A DNA stretch of 53,406 nucleotides from Bacteriovoracaceae bacterium. Its GTDB lineage: Bacteria > Bdellovibrionota > Bacteriovoracia > Bacteriovoracales > Bacteriovoracaceae. Location: positions 1-53,406 of the forward strand of contig JARXAH010000090.1 in the NCBI GenBank assembly GCA_029865945.1, read 5' to 3'. The notes below the pieces were generated by a model. It was not told the DNA's origin. It searched no databases and saw only the letters and a program-made list of their open reading frames with translations. A program made the position numbers and the translations under genes. This document shows, in pieces, positions 10,190-18,767 of the stretch. Position 1 is the first letter of the stretch; each line of letters starts with the position of its first letter.

Positions 10190-10225
10190 AAAAAAGGCGG
10201 AGATGATCGGTGGATCATCTTCGCC
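10190..10225 (-). terminator. Rho-independent terminator after the ElaB/YqjD-like gene
   Basis: Read on the minus strand, a 13-bp stem (10213-10225 pairing with 10196-10208, one G-T wobble) closes a 4-base loop and is followed by six T residues at 10195-10190. It starts about ten bases after the TAA of the 10236-10484 gene. It should separate strong expression of the CsbD and ElaB-like genes from the membrane-protein gene downstream. Confidence 0.85.
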
Positions 10226-10235
10226 CACAGAGTTC

Positions 10236-10484
10236 TTACTTATTATTTCGCATGATCATAGTGATCAAACTTCCAGCAACTGCTCCTGCTGCGGCCGCTA
10301 TTGCAATTCCGGTGGCTGGGTTCTCACGAACATATGCACGTCCAGAGTTCATCTGATCTGATGCCATGCTGACAACGTCATTGGCCATTGCACCAATTTT
10401 TTTTCCCGCGTTGTGTGACATAGATTCTAAGTCTTCAACAAAATTTTTAGGTTTAATTGAATTTTCATTTAATAAGTTGGCCAT
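10236..10484 (-). CDS. ElaB/YqjD-like (DUF883) membrane-anchored protein
   Basis: This 82-aa protein has a polar helical N-terminal half and a C-terminal glycine/alanine-rich membrane segment, VRENPATGIAIAAAAGAV (residues about 52-70), ending in basic residues (MIMRNNK). The ENP-x-x-G-(I/A)A-(x)-AAAG signature is typical of the DUF883 family. In E. coli these proteins (ElaB, YqjD) are stationary-phase, inner-membrane-anchored proteins linked to ribosome association and stress. An AAGGAGA ribosome binding site precedes the ATG. It lies 48 bp downstream of the CsbD gene and is followed by a strong terminator, so the pair probably forms a short, well-translated stress operon. The family call is fairly secure; the function here is inference. 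Confidence 0.8.
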   Translation of the reverse strand: MANLLNENSIKPKNFVEDLESMSHNAGKKIGAMANDVVSMASDQMNSGRAYVRENPATGIAIAAAAGAVAGSLITMIMRNNK

Positions 10485-10532
10485 AGTATCTCCTTGGTTA
10501 GAACATTTCGTTGTAAATAAAAATTTTATTCA

Positions 10533-10787
10533 CTATTTCTTCATAGATGCTTTTAGTCCGCTAACAGCTTCATCTTTTTTCGTTTCAAATTTTGCTATGA
10601 TCTCCGTCACCTTTTTACGGTAGGTATCTTGAGCTTCTCCGTATTTTTGCTGGATGAGTCCACTGATGGCACGAATGTCTCCTTTGGTTTTATCCAACTC
10701 GGAATCCGTAAGCTTGCCCCACGCTTTTTGCAAATCACCTCTAATTTCTAACCATTTTCCTTCAACCGTGTTCTGATTCAATGCCAT
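10533..10787 (-). CDS. CsbD-family stress protein
   Basis: An 84-aa soluble protein, highly charged and helical. The first half matches the CsbD signature: WLEIRGDLQKAWGKLTDSEL (residues about 12-31), then an Asp/Lys-rich segment and GLIQQKYGEAQ. CsbD proteins are abundant stress-induced proteins (sigma-B-dependent in Bacillus, YjbJ in E. coli) of unknown molecular role. An AAGGAGA ribosome binding site sits six bases from the ATG, suggesting high translation. A weak promoter-like pair (TTGCAA at 10880-10875 and CATAAG at 10857-10852 on the minus strand, 17-bp spacer) lies upstream. The C-terminal half is an additional Lys/Glu helix. The gene is divergent from the NtrC-type activator starting at 11002, which could regulate it, but I saw no clear sigma-54 promoter (GG-N10-GC). 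Confidence 0.85.
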   Translation of the reverse strand: MALNQNTVEGKWLEIRGDLQKAWGKLTDSELDKTKGDIRAISGLIQQKYGEAQDTYRKKVTEIIAKFETKKDEAVSGLKASMKK

Positions 10788-11001
10788 AACGTCTCCTTAA
10801 GAATGTAACTACTGACTTTTTAACGGCCACGTTACTTGGTTTACACACTGACTTATGTGAGTTACTTCTAGATCTTGCAAACTTAATGCCAGTAAAAAAT
10901 ACAATTAAAAAAGGAATAAGAGATTTTATTGAACGCGATTGAGAGTATATTTTGAACCTGAACAAATTCATGCTACGAGATCCAACAACAAAGGAAACTC
11001 T

Positions 11002-12471
11002 ATGAACTCAATGGAAAGATCGGGAAATCAAAAATATGTTCTCATCGTGGTTGATGACGATCTCGATATTCAATCCCAAGTAATGTCTTATTTCTCACCT
11101 GATAAATTTGAAGTAATTTGCTTTTCAAGCGCTCAGGATGCCATTGATTCATGTACTGAAAAGAAAAAAGAGTGGGACGTTTTACTTACTAACTTCCATT
11201 TCCCCACGATGACTGGCGTAGATTTCACAATTGAAATACAAAAAATTCTTCCTGATTTACCTATTATCTTACTCTCGCCGCTAGATGCCACAGATATAGC
11301 AGTACTAGCAATTCAAAAAGGTGCTTACGATTTCATTGTAAAACCCATTCACAGTACTCAGCTGCAAATTGCTGTGGAGAGGGCACTGCAACTTAAATTT
11401 TTAAAAGAAGATCTCTTTGAATTAAAATCAAAAGTAAAAATCTCTCCCATTACTTATGGTAAAATCATAGGAAGAAGTCCGCAGTTTATAAAAGTTCTCG
11501 ATCTTGCGCGTCGAGTAGCAACGAGTAATGCCAATGTTTTTATTTCAGGAGAAAGCGGAACCGGTAAAGAAGTATTAGTAAAATTTATCCATGATGAAAG
11601 TTTAGTTAAAAACGGCCCGTTCATTGCCATTAATTGTTCAGCCATCCCAGAGAGCTTACTGGAATCAGAACTTTTTGGTCACGCAAAAGGGGCCTTTTCG
11701 GGCGCCATAGCGCTAAAAATTGGTCTTTTTGAAGAAGCTCAAAACGGAACCTTATTTTTAGATGAAATTGGAGATTTAAGTTTATCATTGCAGGCCAAAC
11801 TTCTTAGGGTGCTACAAGAAAGAATAATTAGAAGAGTTGGTGAAAATCATGTTCGAAAAATTAATTGTCGTATCATTACTGCAACCCACAAAGATTTATT
11901 AGTCGAAATTGCGGAAAAAAGGTTTCGTGAAGATGTATTTTTCAGGCTCAATGTTATACCAATTACCATACCTCCCTTAAGAGAACGCATTGAAGATATT
12001 GTGCCATTGGCCGAAGCTTTCTTAAGAAAGTATGCTATCCAAAATAATTCACTCGCTAAAACATTTTCTAAAGAGGTCTTAAATTATATTTTGCATAATC
12101 CCTGGCGAGGCAATGTCAGAGAGCTAGAAAATGCAGTTGAGAGGGCAGTTATATTAAGTAACGTAGCTCAGATTTCACTAGAAAATTTTTTGCCACAAAA
12201 CTACAGGGAAGTTGAAATAGTTAAACAAGAGTTGCCGAATTCAAATCTAAATTTGAAATTAAATGAAAACGAAGACGAAAATGTATTTCAGATTAAATAC
12301 CTCGATCAGCTGCCTACACTAGATGACGTTATCCAAAAATTTATCGAGTTTGCCGTTTGCAAAAATGGAGGGGCAAAAGATAAAACCGCCAAAGACATAG
12401 GAATTGATCGAAAAACCCTTTATAAACGCTTCAAAAATGATATTTTAAATTTAACTGAATCTCTACATTAA
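11002..12471 (+). CDS. NtrC-family sigma-54 activator with pseudo-receiver domain
   Basis: A 489-aa regulator with three domains. The receiver domain (residues about 11-130) keeps the acidic pair Asp18/Asp19 and Lys114, but the phospho-acceptor is Asn64 (LLTNFHFP) instead of Asp. The AAA+ sigma-54 interaction domain has Walker A GESGTGKE at 183-190, GAFSGA at 230-235 and Walker B LFLDEIGD at 251-258. The C-terminal Fis-type helix-turn-helix is AKDIGIDRKTLYKRFK. GAFSGA replaces the usual GAFTGA sigma-54 contact loop. Start: an upstream in-frame start exists at 10939, but the ATG at 11002 has AAGGA six bases before it and fits the receiver boundary. The gene is convergent with the chemosensory operon (12-bp gap) and divergent from the CsbD cluster. 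With Asn64 it is unlikely to be switched by ordinary Asp phosphorylation. Confidence 0.92.
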   Translation: MNSMERSGNQKYVLIVVDDDLDIQSQVMSYFSPDKFEVICFSSAQDAIDSCTEKKKEWDVLLTNFHFPTMTGVDFTIEIQKILPDLPIILLSPLDATDIAVLAIQKGAYDFIVKPIHSTQLQIAVERALQLKFLKEDLFELKSKVKISPITYGKIIGRSPQFIKVLDLARRVATSNANVFISGESGTGKEVLVKFIHDESLVKNGPFIAINCSAIPESLLESELFGHAKGAFSGAIALKIGLFEEAQNGTLFLDEIGDLSLSLQAKLLRVLQERIIRRVGENHVRKINCRIITATHKDLLVEIAEKRFREDVFFRLNVIPITIPPLRERIEDIVPLAEAFLRKYAIQNNSLAKTFSKEVLNYILHNPWRGNVRELENAVERAVILSNVAQISLENFLPQNYREVEIVKQELPNSNLNLKLNENEDENVFQIKYLDQLPTLDDVIQKFIEFAVCKNGGAKDKTAKDIGIDRKTLYKRFKNDILNLTESLH

Positions 12472-12483
12472 ATACAAAGATTC

Positions 12484-14406
12484 TTAAGAACTGATTTTCA
12501 TATAATATTGTTCTATAATCTTATTTAATTTTTCTTTTAATTGAGAAATGCTCCCCTGTATCTGTACTGCTCCTAAGTCCACTGCCTCCTTAGGCATCCC
12601 ATAGACTACAGAAGAATTTTCATCTTGCGCCATTGTCACTGACTTCTCTGATCTGGCAACTTCTAGAAGTCCTTTTGCTCCGTCTTTTCCCATTCCTGTA
12701 AGAATAATCGATGTTGATGCAATCCCCTCTTTAGCAATCGATGAGAAAAGGTAATCTATCGATGGCCTTATGTTATGAACGGCAGGTGCGGAAACATAAT
12801 GCATAATGATGGAATCTTTTGATCTTTGCAAAGTCAGATGCAGATCTTTTTGTGCAAGATAGAGGGTATTGGGTTTAAGAATTTCGCCCTCTTCATCATT
12901 TGATAAATCAAGTCCAAGGGTCTCAGATAAGTATTTGGCAAAGTAGCTCGTAAAGTAGGGTGCCATATGCTGAACAATTACTATCGGTGGTGTCGGCCTT
13001 CTAATATCTTTAAGTAAATCAAAAATTGCCTCTGGGCCACCGGTGCTTGCCCCAATGGCAATGACTTCACTATAAAAAAACTGAGGGTTGATTTTTTTAA
13101 ATTTATAAAATGAAATATCTTTTTTCATTTGAACATGATTATTCTTGGTTTGTGTTAACTGAGTAACTGTGGAAACGAATAAATCTAAACGCTTGTAAAC
13201 TAAATCTTTAATGAAATATTCTTGTGCTCCTTTTACTAAAAGTCCCATCATGGATTTAATTTCATCCGGAGAAGAAGATGAAGAAATAACAACTGGAATT
13301 TTGTGACCTCTTGTGCGAAATTTATTTAGCCATTCCACTCCATTCTCGCCCGGCATTTCAATATCAAGAACAATTAGGTCAATTTTACCTTGATGAACTT
13401 CCCATTGATGTGTTGCTTCTTCTGCACTAGATGCTTCAATCACTTCAAAATTATTTTTTTGTAAAATGGCCTTTAATGGCATTCTTGCTACGATCACATC
13501 ATCAACCAGTAAAATTCGTTTTCTATTTGCAGTAAATGAAATAGCGGAAGTGCTATCGTTTTCCTTACTGATTTTAGTTGATGTTAATATTTTTTTAAAA
13601 CAATTATTACCAATATTTTGTAAATGACAATTTCCCAATGTGTATTCACGGTAATCTTGAAAAGATTCACTGTGACCTAATATCAATATTCCATTAGTTT
13701 TCAAAGATTTAAGAAAGTAATTTATAATTTTTTTTACTTTTTCTTGATCAAAATAAATCAAAAGATTTCTGCAAGAGATGACATCAAATTGCTTTTGCTC
13801 ACCAAGTATTGAAATATCATTAATTATAAAATGACAGTTATCTTTTATTTTGGCATCGATCGCCAGCAGCGATTTCTCAGAATCGACTACATCATGTAAA
13901 TAAGAATGAAACTTTTTGGGAATCTCATCGTTGATCGCTTTCTCATAAATTCCAATTTGAGCTTTCTCGATGGAGATGGGGTCAATATCTGATCCTAGAA
14001 TGTAAAATGGAATTTCTTTTAGTTCTAATAGAAACCCATAGGAATAAACTTCTTCACCAGTTGAACAACCAGGAACCCAAATCGAAAGTGGTGAATGATG
14101 GTGAAATATATTTTTGGCATCATTTTGATTTAAGAACTCAGACAACGTTTCAAAATGAGGTGCCTCACGAAACCAATGAGTTGTATGAATAGTTATGGCC
14201 GATAAAAATGCCTTGTACTCGTTTTCATTAGTATTAACTATTCTTAAATACTGTGTAAGTGATGAAATTTTTAGCCGTTGCATTTGCTGAGCAACGTTCA
14301 TCCATAATATTTCTTTCCTATAACTCCCCTGCTGATTTGTACCTGTAAGTTTCTCAATTAGATCATAGAGAAAATTGATTTCACTTTCTGTTAAATTCGT
14401 TTTCAT
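12484..14406 (-). CDS. CheR-REC-CheB fusion protein A
   Basis: This 640-aa protein combines receptor methyltransferase and methylesterase. The CheR domain (about residues 5-275) has the SAM-binding motif [10 protein letters not shown] at 113-122, SCRNLLIYF and the ILGHSES segment. A receiver domain (296-410) has Asp302/Asp303, phospho-acceptor Asp348 (VLDIEMPG) and Lys400. The CheB methylesterase/deamidase (about 447-635) has catalytic Ser454 (IGASTGG), His480 (VQHM) and Asp575 (GMGKDGA). All key residues are present. CheR adds and CheB removes methyl groups on MCP glutamates. Start: the ATG at 14406 forms an ATGA overlap with the stop of the HPt gene; the frame extends seven codons further. 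It is the last gene of the chemosensory operon and a paralogue of the fusion at 16737-18767. Confidence 0.93.
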   Translation of the reverse strand: MKTNLTESEINFLYDLIEKLTGTNQQGSYRKEILWMNVAQQMQRLKISSLTQYLRIVNTNENEYKAFLSAITIHTTHWFREAPHFETLSEFLNQNDAKNIFHHHSPLSIWVPGCSTGEEVYSYGFLLELKEIPFYILGSDIDPISIEKAQIGIYEKAINDEIPKKFHSYLHDVVDSEKSLLAIDAKIKDNCHFIINDISILGEQKQFDVISCRNLLIYFDQEKVKKIINYFLKSLKTNGILILGHSESFQDYREYTLGNCHLQNIGNNCFKKILTSTKISKENDSTSAISFTANRKRILLVDDVIVARMPLKAILQKNNFEVIEASSAEEATHQWEVHQGKIDLIVLDIEMPGENGVEWLNKFRTRGHKIPVVISSSSSPDEIKSMMGLLVKGAQEYFIKDLVYKRLDLFVSTVTQLTQTKNNHVQMKKDISFYKFKKINPQFFYSEVIAIGASTGGPEAIFDLLKDIRRPTPPIVIVQHMAPYFTSYFAKYLSETLGLDLSNDEEGEILKPNTLYLAQKDLHLTLQRSKDSIIMHYVSAPAVHNIRPSIDYLFSSIAKEGIASTSIILTGMGKDGAKGLLEVARSEKSVTMAQDENSSVVYGMPKEAVDLGAVQIQGSISQLKEKLNKIIEQYYMKISS

Positions 14407-14777
14407 TTTAAATCCTTGAATTCCCAATTTTTAAGTTCAAGAATTAAAATTCTAATCTGGGCCCATACATCTTGGAACTGAGTAACAACTTCTGACCATG
14501 GTGATGATTGCTTGCATAACTTATCAAGACTGCTTAACTTTTGTGCTAAAGAGTCGCATCCAAAAGTGAGAACTGCACCTTTTAATGCATGACTTGTTTT
14601 ACCAAGAACCATCATATCTTTGTTCTTATATGATTTTTCCCAAGGAGTGAGCAAGTCAGGCAAAGTTTCAGCAAATGACCTCAGGGCCTCATCTACAAGA
14701 ATTTCATCGCCACTAAATATTTCAAGCAACTTATCTTTACTAAAAAATTTAGGTTTTGTGTTTAAATCATCTGACAT
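14403..14777 (-). CDS. Stand-alone HPt phosphotransfer protein
   Basis: A 124-aa helical protein with the histidine phosphotransfer motif SHALKGA, placing the phospho-His at residue 63. HPt proteins shuttle phosphate between receivers. It overlaps the hybrid kinase gene upstream by 11 bases and the CheR-REC-CheB gene downstream through an ATGA junction, so the three are translationally coupled. The context suggests that it accepts phosphate from the kinase receiver (Asp568) and passes it to a receiver in one of the fusion proteins or to the lone receiver at 26108-26581. That routing is inference. No other domain is present and no signal peptide is seen. Confidence 0.88.
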   Translation of the reverse strand: MSDDLNTKPKFFSKDKLLEIFSGDEILVDEALRSFAETLPDLLTPWEKSYKNKDMMVLGKTSHALKGAVLTFGCDSLAQKLSSLDKLCKQSSPWSEVVTQFQDVWAQIRILILELKNWEFKDLK

Positions 14778-16740
14778 GAGATTTCAACTGGTTCATTTTT
14801 TTTGGATTTTCTGAAAATTCTAAATTTTCAGGATTTTCGATATCATATTTAGAAATGAGGGATTCAAGTTCCTTCATTTTTATGGGTTTTGGTAGAATTT
14901 CAGATACACCGCTGGCCATAAAATTTTGAACGTCCTCAGGATTAAATTCCTCCGCGGAGCATAGAATAATTTTTGATTTAACGCCAAGATCCAGTTTTTT
15001 TATAAATTCTATACCTGAAAGTTCTGGCATATTAAAATCAACAAATATCAATCCATAATTATTACTATCATCATTTTTTTGTAAGTGACTTAGTGCTAAA
15101 AGAGGAGATGAAAAAATATCAACTTCAAAATTCAATTTTTTTAAAAAATTTTTTAAAACAATTTGATTTATTTCGACATCTTCAACCACTATTGCTCGTC
15201 TCTTTAGTTTACTAGTGGCCATTGATGTCAAAAATATTCCCTCAACTGGATTTTCTAGTTTTACATTGATAGGCATGATTATTTCAAATCTACTACCTTT
15301 ATTAACCTCACTGGAAACAAGGAGTCTTCCCTTCATTAAATGAACTAAATCTTGACAGATACACAGTCCAAGTCCAGTTCCCAATTCATTTAGCTTGTGA
15401 TTATTTAACCTTCCTTGGTAGTAAGGGGTAAATAAACTAGAAACTGTCTCTTGATTCATTCCAATACCTGTATCTTCGACTATAATTTTTAAGCTATTTT
15501 CCTTACTTAAATCTTTCTCTAGTTCTATAGACATGGAAATTCCACCATGAGTAGTAAACTTCAAAGCATTGGATAGTAAGTTTAGAAGCACTTGTTTTAA
15601 TTTCACTTCATCAAATTTAAATTCTCTTGGAACATCCTTACTAATATTTAGTTTCCAACTAATGTTCTTCTTATTACAAAGAACTTCAAATAAATTAGAA
15701 ACTTCCTCAATAATTTTATGAAAATTGTTTATTTTTTCTTGCAATTTAAATTTCCCTGATTTAAGTTTTGCAAAATCAAGAATTTCATTAACGATACTTA
15801 AGAGTGAATTAGCGGAAGATAATATCATATCATAATAATCAGATACCTTTTTATCTTGATTCGAAAAATTCATTTTTAATACTTCTACAATACCAATAAT
15901 TCCATTTAACGGCGTTCTGAGTTCATGTCCTATTTTAGCAGTAAACTGTTCTTTTGCTTTTAAGGAGTGCTGTGCAATCAAAAAGTAATAAAATAATAAA
16001 GTCATGACTGAATAAATAAAAATTGAAGTAAACATTCCTAAATATAGATATAAATTTCGAATGGAGATGTATTCACTAGCAAAATAATCTACACCTAGCA
16101 CACCAATTTGTTTTTGGGCCTTATCATACAAGGGAACAAAAGCACTAACCCAAGTACCCCATTTATCAGTGTAGGGTTCCTCTGTAAATGACGGTATCCC
16201 TTGATACGCCTGATCAAGCTCTGGCAGCTTTTTTTCATAGACTTCTCCGATCAAAGTTCTAGACTCACTCTCACCTTCATAAATTCCGTTTTTATCATAG
16301 TCCGTCTCAGAATCAACGAGAAAACGATTATTTCCTTCGTCATCCAATTTCATTGTATAGATATCATTAATGAAATTATTATTTGAAAGCCATATTTTTT
16401 GGATTTCTATTAGTTCCAAATATTTTTTGTCATCATTTTTGGTTTTAAAATTTATGGATTCGTGTCCTAACATTTGAAAGGTTGCAGAAAAAGTAGGCGC
16501 ATAACCTAAAAGTTTTGCTTTTTCGTTTTTTTTTATAAGAGTCGTGATCTGAACTAATATGAATGATGAAACCAAAGAAAAACCAACAGTAAACAAAACG
16601 GATTGCCAAAATTCTTTACGATGATCTGTATATAAGTTGGTTCGTTTGGCAAAAAATAGAAAGACAATGAAGATGAACGCAAAATAAATTACATATCCTT
16701 GGGCCTCACTTAAAATTATCGATGTGGCCCAATGATTCAA
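14767..16740 (-). CDS. Membrane hybrid sensor histidine kinase
   Basis: The 657-aa protein has an N-terminal membrane segment (about residues 15-31), a second (47-67), a Cache-like extracytoplasmic sensor (70-230) containing TWVSAFVPLYD and a D-x-D-x-N-G loop at 147-152, and a third membrane segment (230-255). HisKA follows with His272 (GHELRTPLNG), then a HATPase domain with NLLSNALKF, DTGIGM and GTGLGL. A C-terminal receiver has Glu520/Asp521, Asp568 (VDFNMPE) and Lys618. It would autophosphorylate at His272 and pass phosphate to Asp568, then probably to the adjacent HPt. Start: TTG at 16740 forms a TTGA overlap with the upstream stop and has AAGGAAG in front; no ATG is better placed. A hybrid kinase between two adaptation-enzyme genes is unusual. 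Confidence 0.92.
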   Translation of the reverse strand: MNHWATSIILSEAQGYVIYFAFIFIVFLFFAKRTNLYTDHRKEFWQSVLFTVGFSLVSSFILVQITTLIKKNEKAKLLGYAPTFSATFQMLGHESINFKTKNDDKKYLELIEIQKIWLSNNNFINDIYTMKLDDEGNNRFLVDSETDYDKNGIYEGESESRTLIGEVYEKKLPELDQAYQGIPSFTEEPYTDKWGTWVSAFVPLYDKAQKQIGVLGVDYFASEYISIRNLYLYLGMFTSIFIYSVMTLLFYYFLIAQHSLKAKEQFTAKIGHELRTPLNGIIGIVEVLKMNFSNQDKKVSDYYDMILSSANSLLSIVNEILDFAKLKSGKFKLQEKINNFHKIIEEVSNLFEVLCNKKNISWKLNISKDVPREFKFDEVKLKQVLLNLLSNALKFTTHGGISMSIELEKDLSKENSLKIIVEDTGIGMNQETVSSLFTPYYQGRLNNHKLNELGTGLGLCICQDLVHLMKGRLLVSSEVNKGSRFEIIMPINVKLENPVEGIFLTSMATSKLKRRAIVVEDVEINQIVLKNFLKKLNFEVDIFSSPLLALSHLQKNDDSNNYGLIFVDFNMPELSGIEFIKKLDLGVKSKIILCSAEEFNPEDVQNFMASGVSEILPKPIKMKELESLISKYDIENPENLEFSENPKKMNQLKSHVR

Positions 16741-18767
16741 GAAGCTTCCTTTTGAATTTTAGGTGCAACAAATGTTAACATTTTATTTCTAAGTTCATTG
16801 ATTCCGCCTTGCAAACAAACGGCGCCTAACTCAACGGCGCGTTTGGGCATTCCATAAACAATAGAACTCATTTCATTTTGCGCCATTGTCAGGGATCGAC
16901 TGGTTTTAAAAAGTTCTAACATACCATTGGCACCATCTTCTCCCATCCCAGTCATCAATAATGCTAGTGTACGTTTTGAAACATTTTTTGCCACAGAAGA
17001 AAAAAGAATATCAATGCTTGGACGATGGCCATTTAATTTAGAGCGATTGAGTTCAGTGCTAGTTTCTAAAATTAATTTACCTTTTATTTCTTTGACAAGA
17101 ATATGATAGTCTCCAAGAGAAAAATAAATATGGCCTCGTTTTAATTCTTCATTTTTGGTTAAATCTTCTTTAAGATTTGTTCCTCCTAATTTCAAACTCG
17201 ATTGCTTAGCTAAATGCGTTGCGAACGCAGAAAGAAATTCAGTCGTAATATGTTGAACTACAATGATGGGAGGACAATTAAATGGCATATTCACTAATAA
17301 CTTGGCCAAGCAATCTGGTCCTCCCGTAGAAGAACCAATCACTATTAATTCAGGTGAAAAATCCTTGAGGCCAAATGGGGCCGATTTCACCATGACAAAA
17401 GAATTCTCATCATTAATCTTTTTTTCACAGACAGAAGCTTTAGACGTAGCCAAAGTCAACTTCGATTCTTCTTTCCGCTTTAGTTCATAATTTTGAGCGA
17501 GTGAAAAAAAAAGTTCCTTAATTTCTTCACTATGCGTATGCAATTTACTTTTCACTAAATAATCATGCGCTCCTGAAGCTCCTCCTCCGAATATTTTATT
17601 GGCCTCTTCTGGCGTAGAATCGCTAACTAAGACGACCGGTATTTTTAAATTCTTGGCCCTTTGCTGTTTTAACCATTCTATTCCGTTCATTCCGGGCAAA
17701 TTTATATCTAAGGTAATTAATTGGAATTGATCTTGCTCAATTATTTCCGATGCTTCTTCTGCGGATTCACATTCTCGAACATTGAAATTCATTGAGGAGA
17801 GAAGAGATTGCATTTTTTTTCGTATGACAAGTGAATCGTCAATGACGAGACATTTAAGTTTCGATACATTATTTGTTATTGTATTTTTTAAAATTTTTCT
17901 ATTGAGTGTTATTGATTCAACATTTATTTTTTTTTGAAAACAGCCTTTTCCTAAATTATCGAAACGATGTTGAGAACTCAATCCCAGAACATTTTCACTG
18001 TGGCCAAGAACCAATAGACCACCTGGTTTTAATCTGTGCGCAAGTGATTCAATAATGGCCTGTGCGTCGGTTGATTTGAAATAGATGAGTACATTTCGGC
18101 AGAAAACGATATCAAATGGCCCTGATTCATCATTATCTCGCAAGGCCATTAAATCCTGGGAATAAAACTGACATTTCCCTCTTATTTCCGATTCAAGTGT
18201 AAAATAATTTTGTGTTTTGCCCGAACCAACTCGCAAAAAAGGATGATATATTTTTTCAAATAAATCCATATCGGTACGCGGGTAAATGCCTTTTACGGCC
18301 ATTCGAACTGATGCTGGATCGATATCTGAACCAAAATACTTTATTTTCCAATTTTTTAGATTTTGCTTAATTTTTTGTTCCAAAAATAAAGCAACCGAAT
18401 AAACTTCCTCCCCTGTTGAACAGGCCGAAGACCAAATTTTAATGTCATGACCATTAAAGGATTTATCTTTTTTAGTACTTCGTTCTTGCTCCAAAAGGTA
18501 ATTATAAATAAATTCAAAGTGGGGTGATTCCCTAAACCATGAGGTCGTGTGAATAGTGAGTGAGCTTAATAATTCACAATATTCATTATTATCTGTTACT
18601 ACGTAAGCAAAATACTGCTGCAAATTACTAATATTAAGCTTCTGCATTCTTCTCTGTACATTACTGATGAGAACATCTTTTCGGCAAGCTCCTTCTTGGG
18701 AGGAACCAGTTAATTTTTCTGCTAGCGTAAAAATAAATTCAATTTCATCTTTTGTAAAATTTAGCAT
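16737..18767 (-). CDS. CheR-REC-CheB fusion protein B
   Basis: A 676-aa paralogue of fusion protein A with the same order. The CheR domain (about 5-282) has [10 protein letters not shown] at 115-124 and FCRNVLIYF. The receiver (304-420) has Asp310/Asp311 and phospho-acceptor Asp354 (TLDINLPG). The CheB esterase (about 472-670) has Ser480 (IGSSTGG), His506 (VQHI) and Asp611 (GMGEDGA). The linker between receiver and esterase is longer and more charged than in A. Start: the ATG at 18767 overlaps the last codons of the upstream MCP by seven bases. It is probably co-translated with that receptor and with the kinase downstream. No separate cheR or cheB gene occurs in this operon, so A and B likely do all adaptation chemistry here. 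Confidence 0.93.
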   Translation of the reverse strand: MLNFTKDEIEFIFTLAEKLTGSSQEGACRKDVLISNVQRRMQKLNISNLQQYFAYVVTDNNEYCELLSSLTIHTTSWFRESPHFEFIYNYLLEQERSTKKDKSFNGHDIKIWSSACSTGEEVYSVALFLEQKIKQNLKNWKIKYFGSDIDPASVRMAVKGIYPRTDMDLFEKIYHPFLRVGSGKTQNYFTLESEIRGKCQFYSQDLMALRDNDESGPFDIVFCRNVLIYFKSTDAQAIIESLAHRLKPGGLLVLGHSENVLGLSSQHRFDNLGKGCFQKKINVESITLNRKILKNTITNNVSKLKCLVIDDSLVIRKKMQSLLSSMNFNVRECESAEEASEIIEQDQFQLITLDINLPGMNGIEWLKQQRAKNLKIPVVLVSDSTPEEANKIFGGGASGAHDYLVKSKLHTHSEEIKELFFSLAQNYELKRKEESKLTLATSKASVCEKKINDENSFVMVKSAPFGLKDFSPELIVIGSSTGGPDCLAKLLVNMPFNCPPIIVVQHITTEFLSAFATHLAKQSSLKLGGTNLKEDLTKNEELKRGHIYFSLGDYHILVKEIKGKLILETSTELNRSKLNGHRPSIDILFSSVAKNVSKRTLALLMTGMGEDGANGMLELFKTSRSLTMAQNEMSSIVYGMPKRAVELGAVCLQGGINELRNKMLTFVAPKIQKEAS

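Noticed and set aside
10157-10228. 24-residue N-terminal extension of the small membrane protein from a GTG at 10228
   Set aside because: The extension would be encoded by the terminator hairpin of the upstream gene; the ATG at 10156 with AAGG upstream is more likely.
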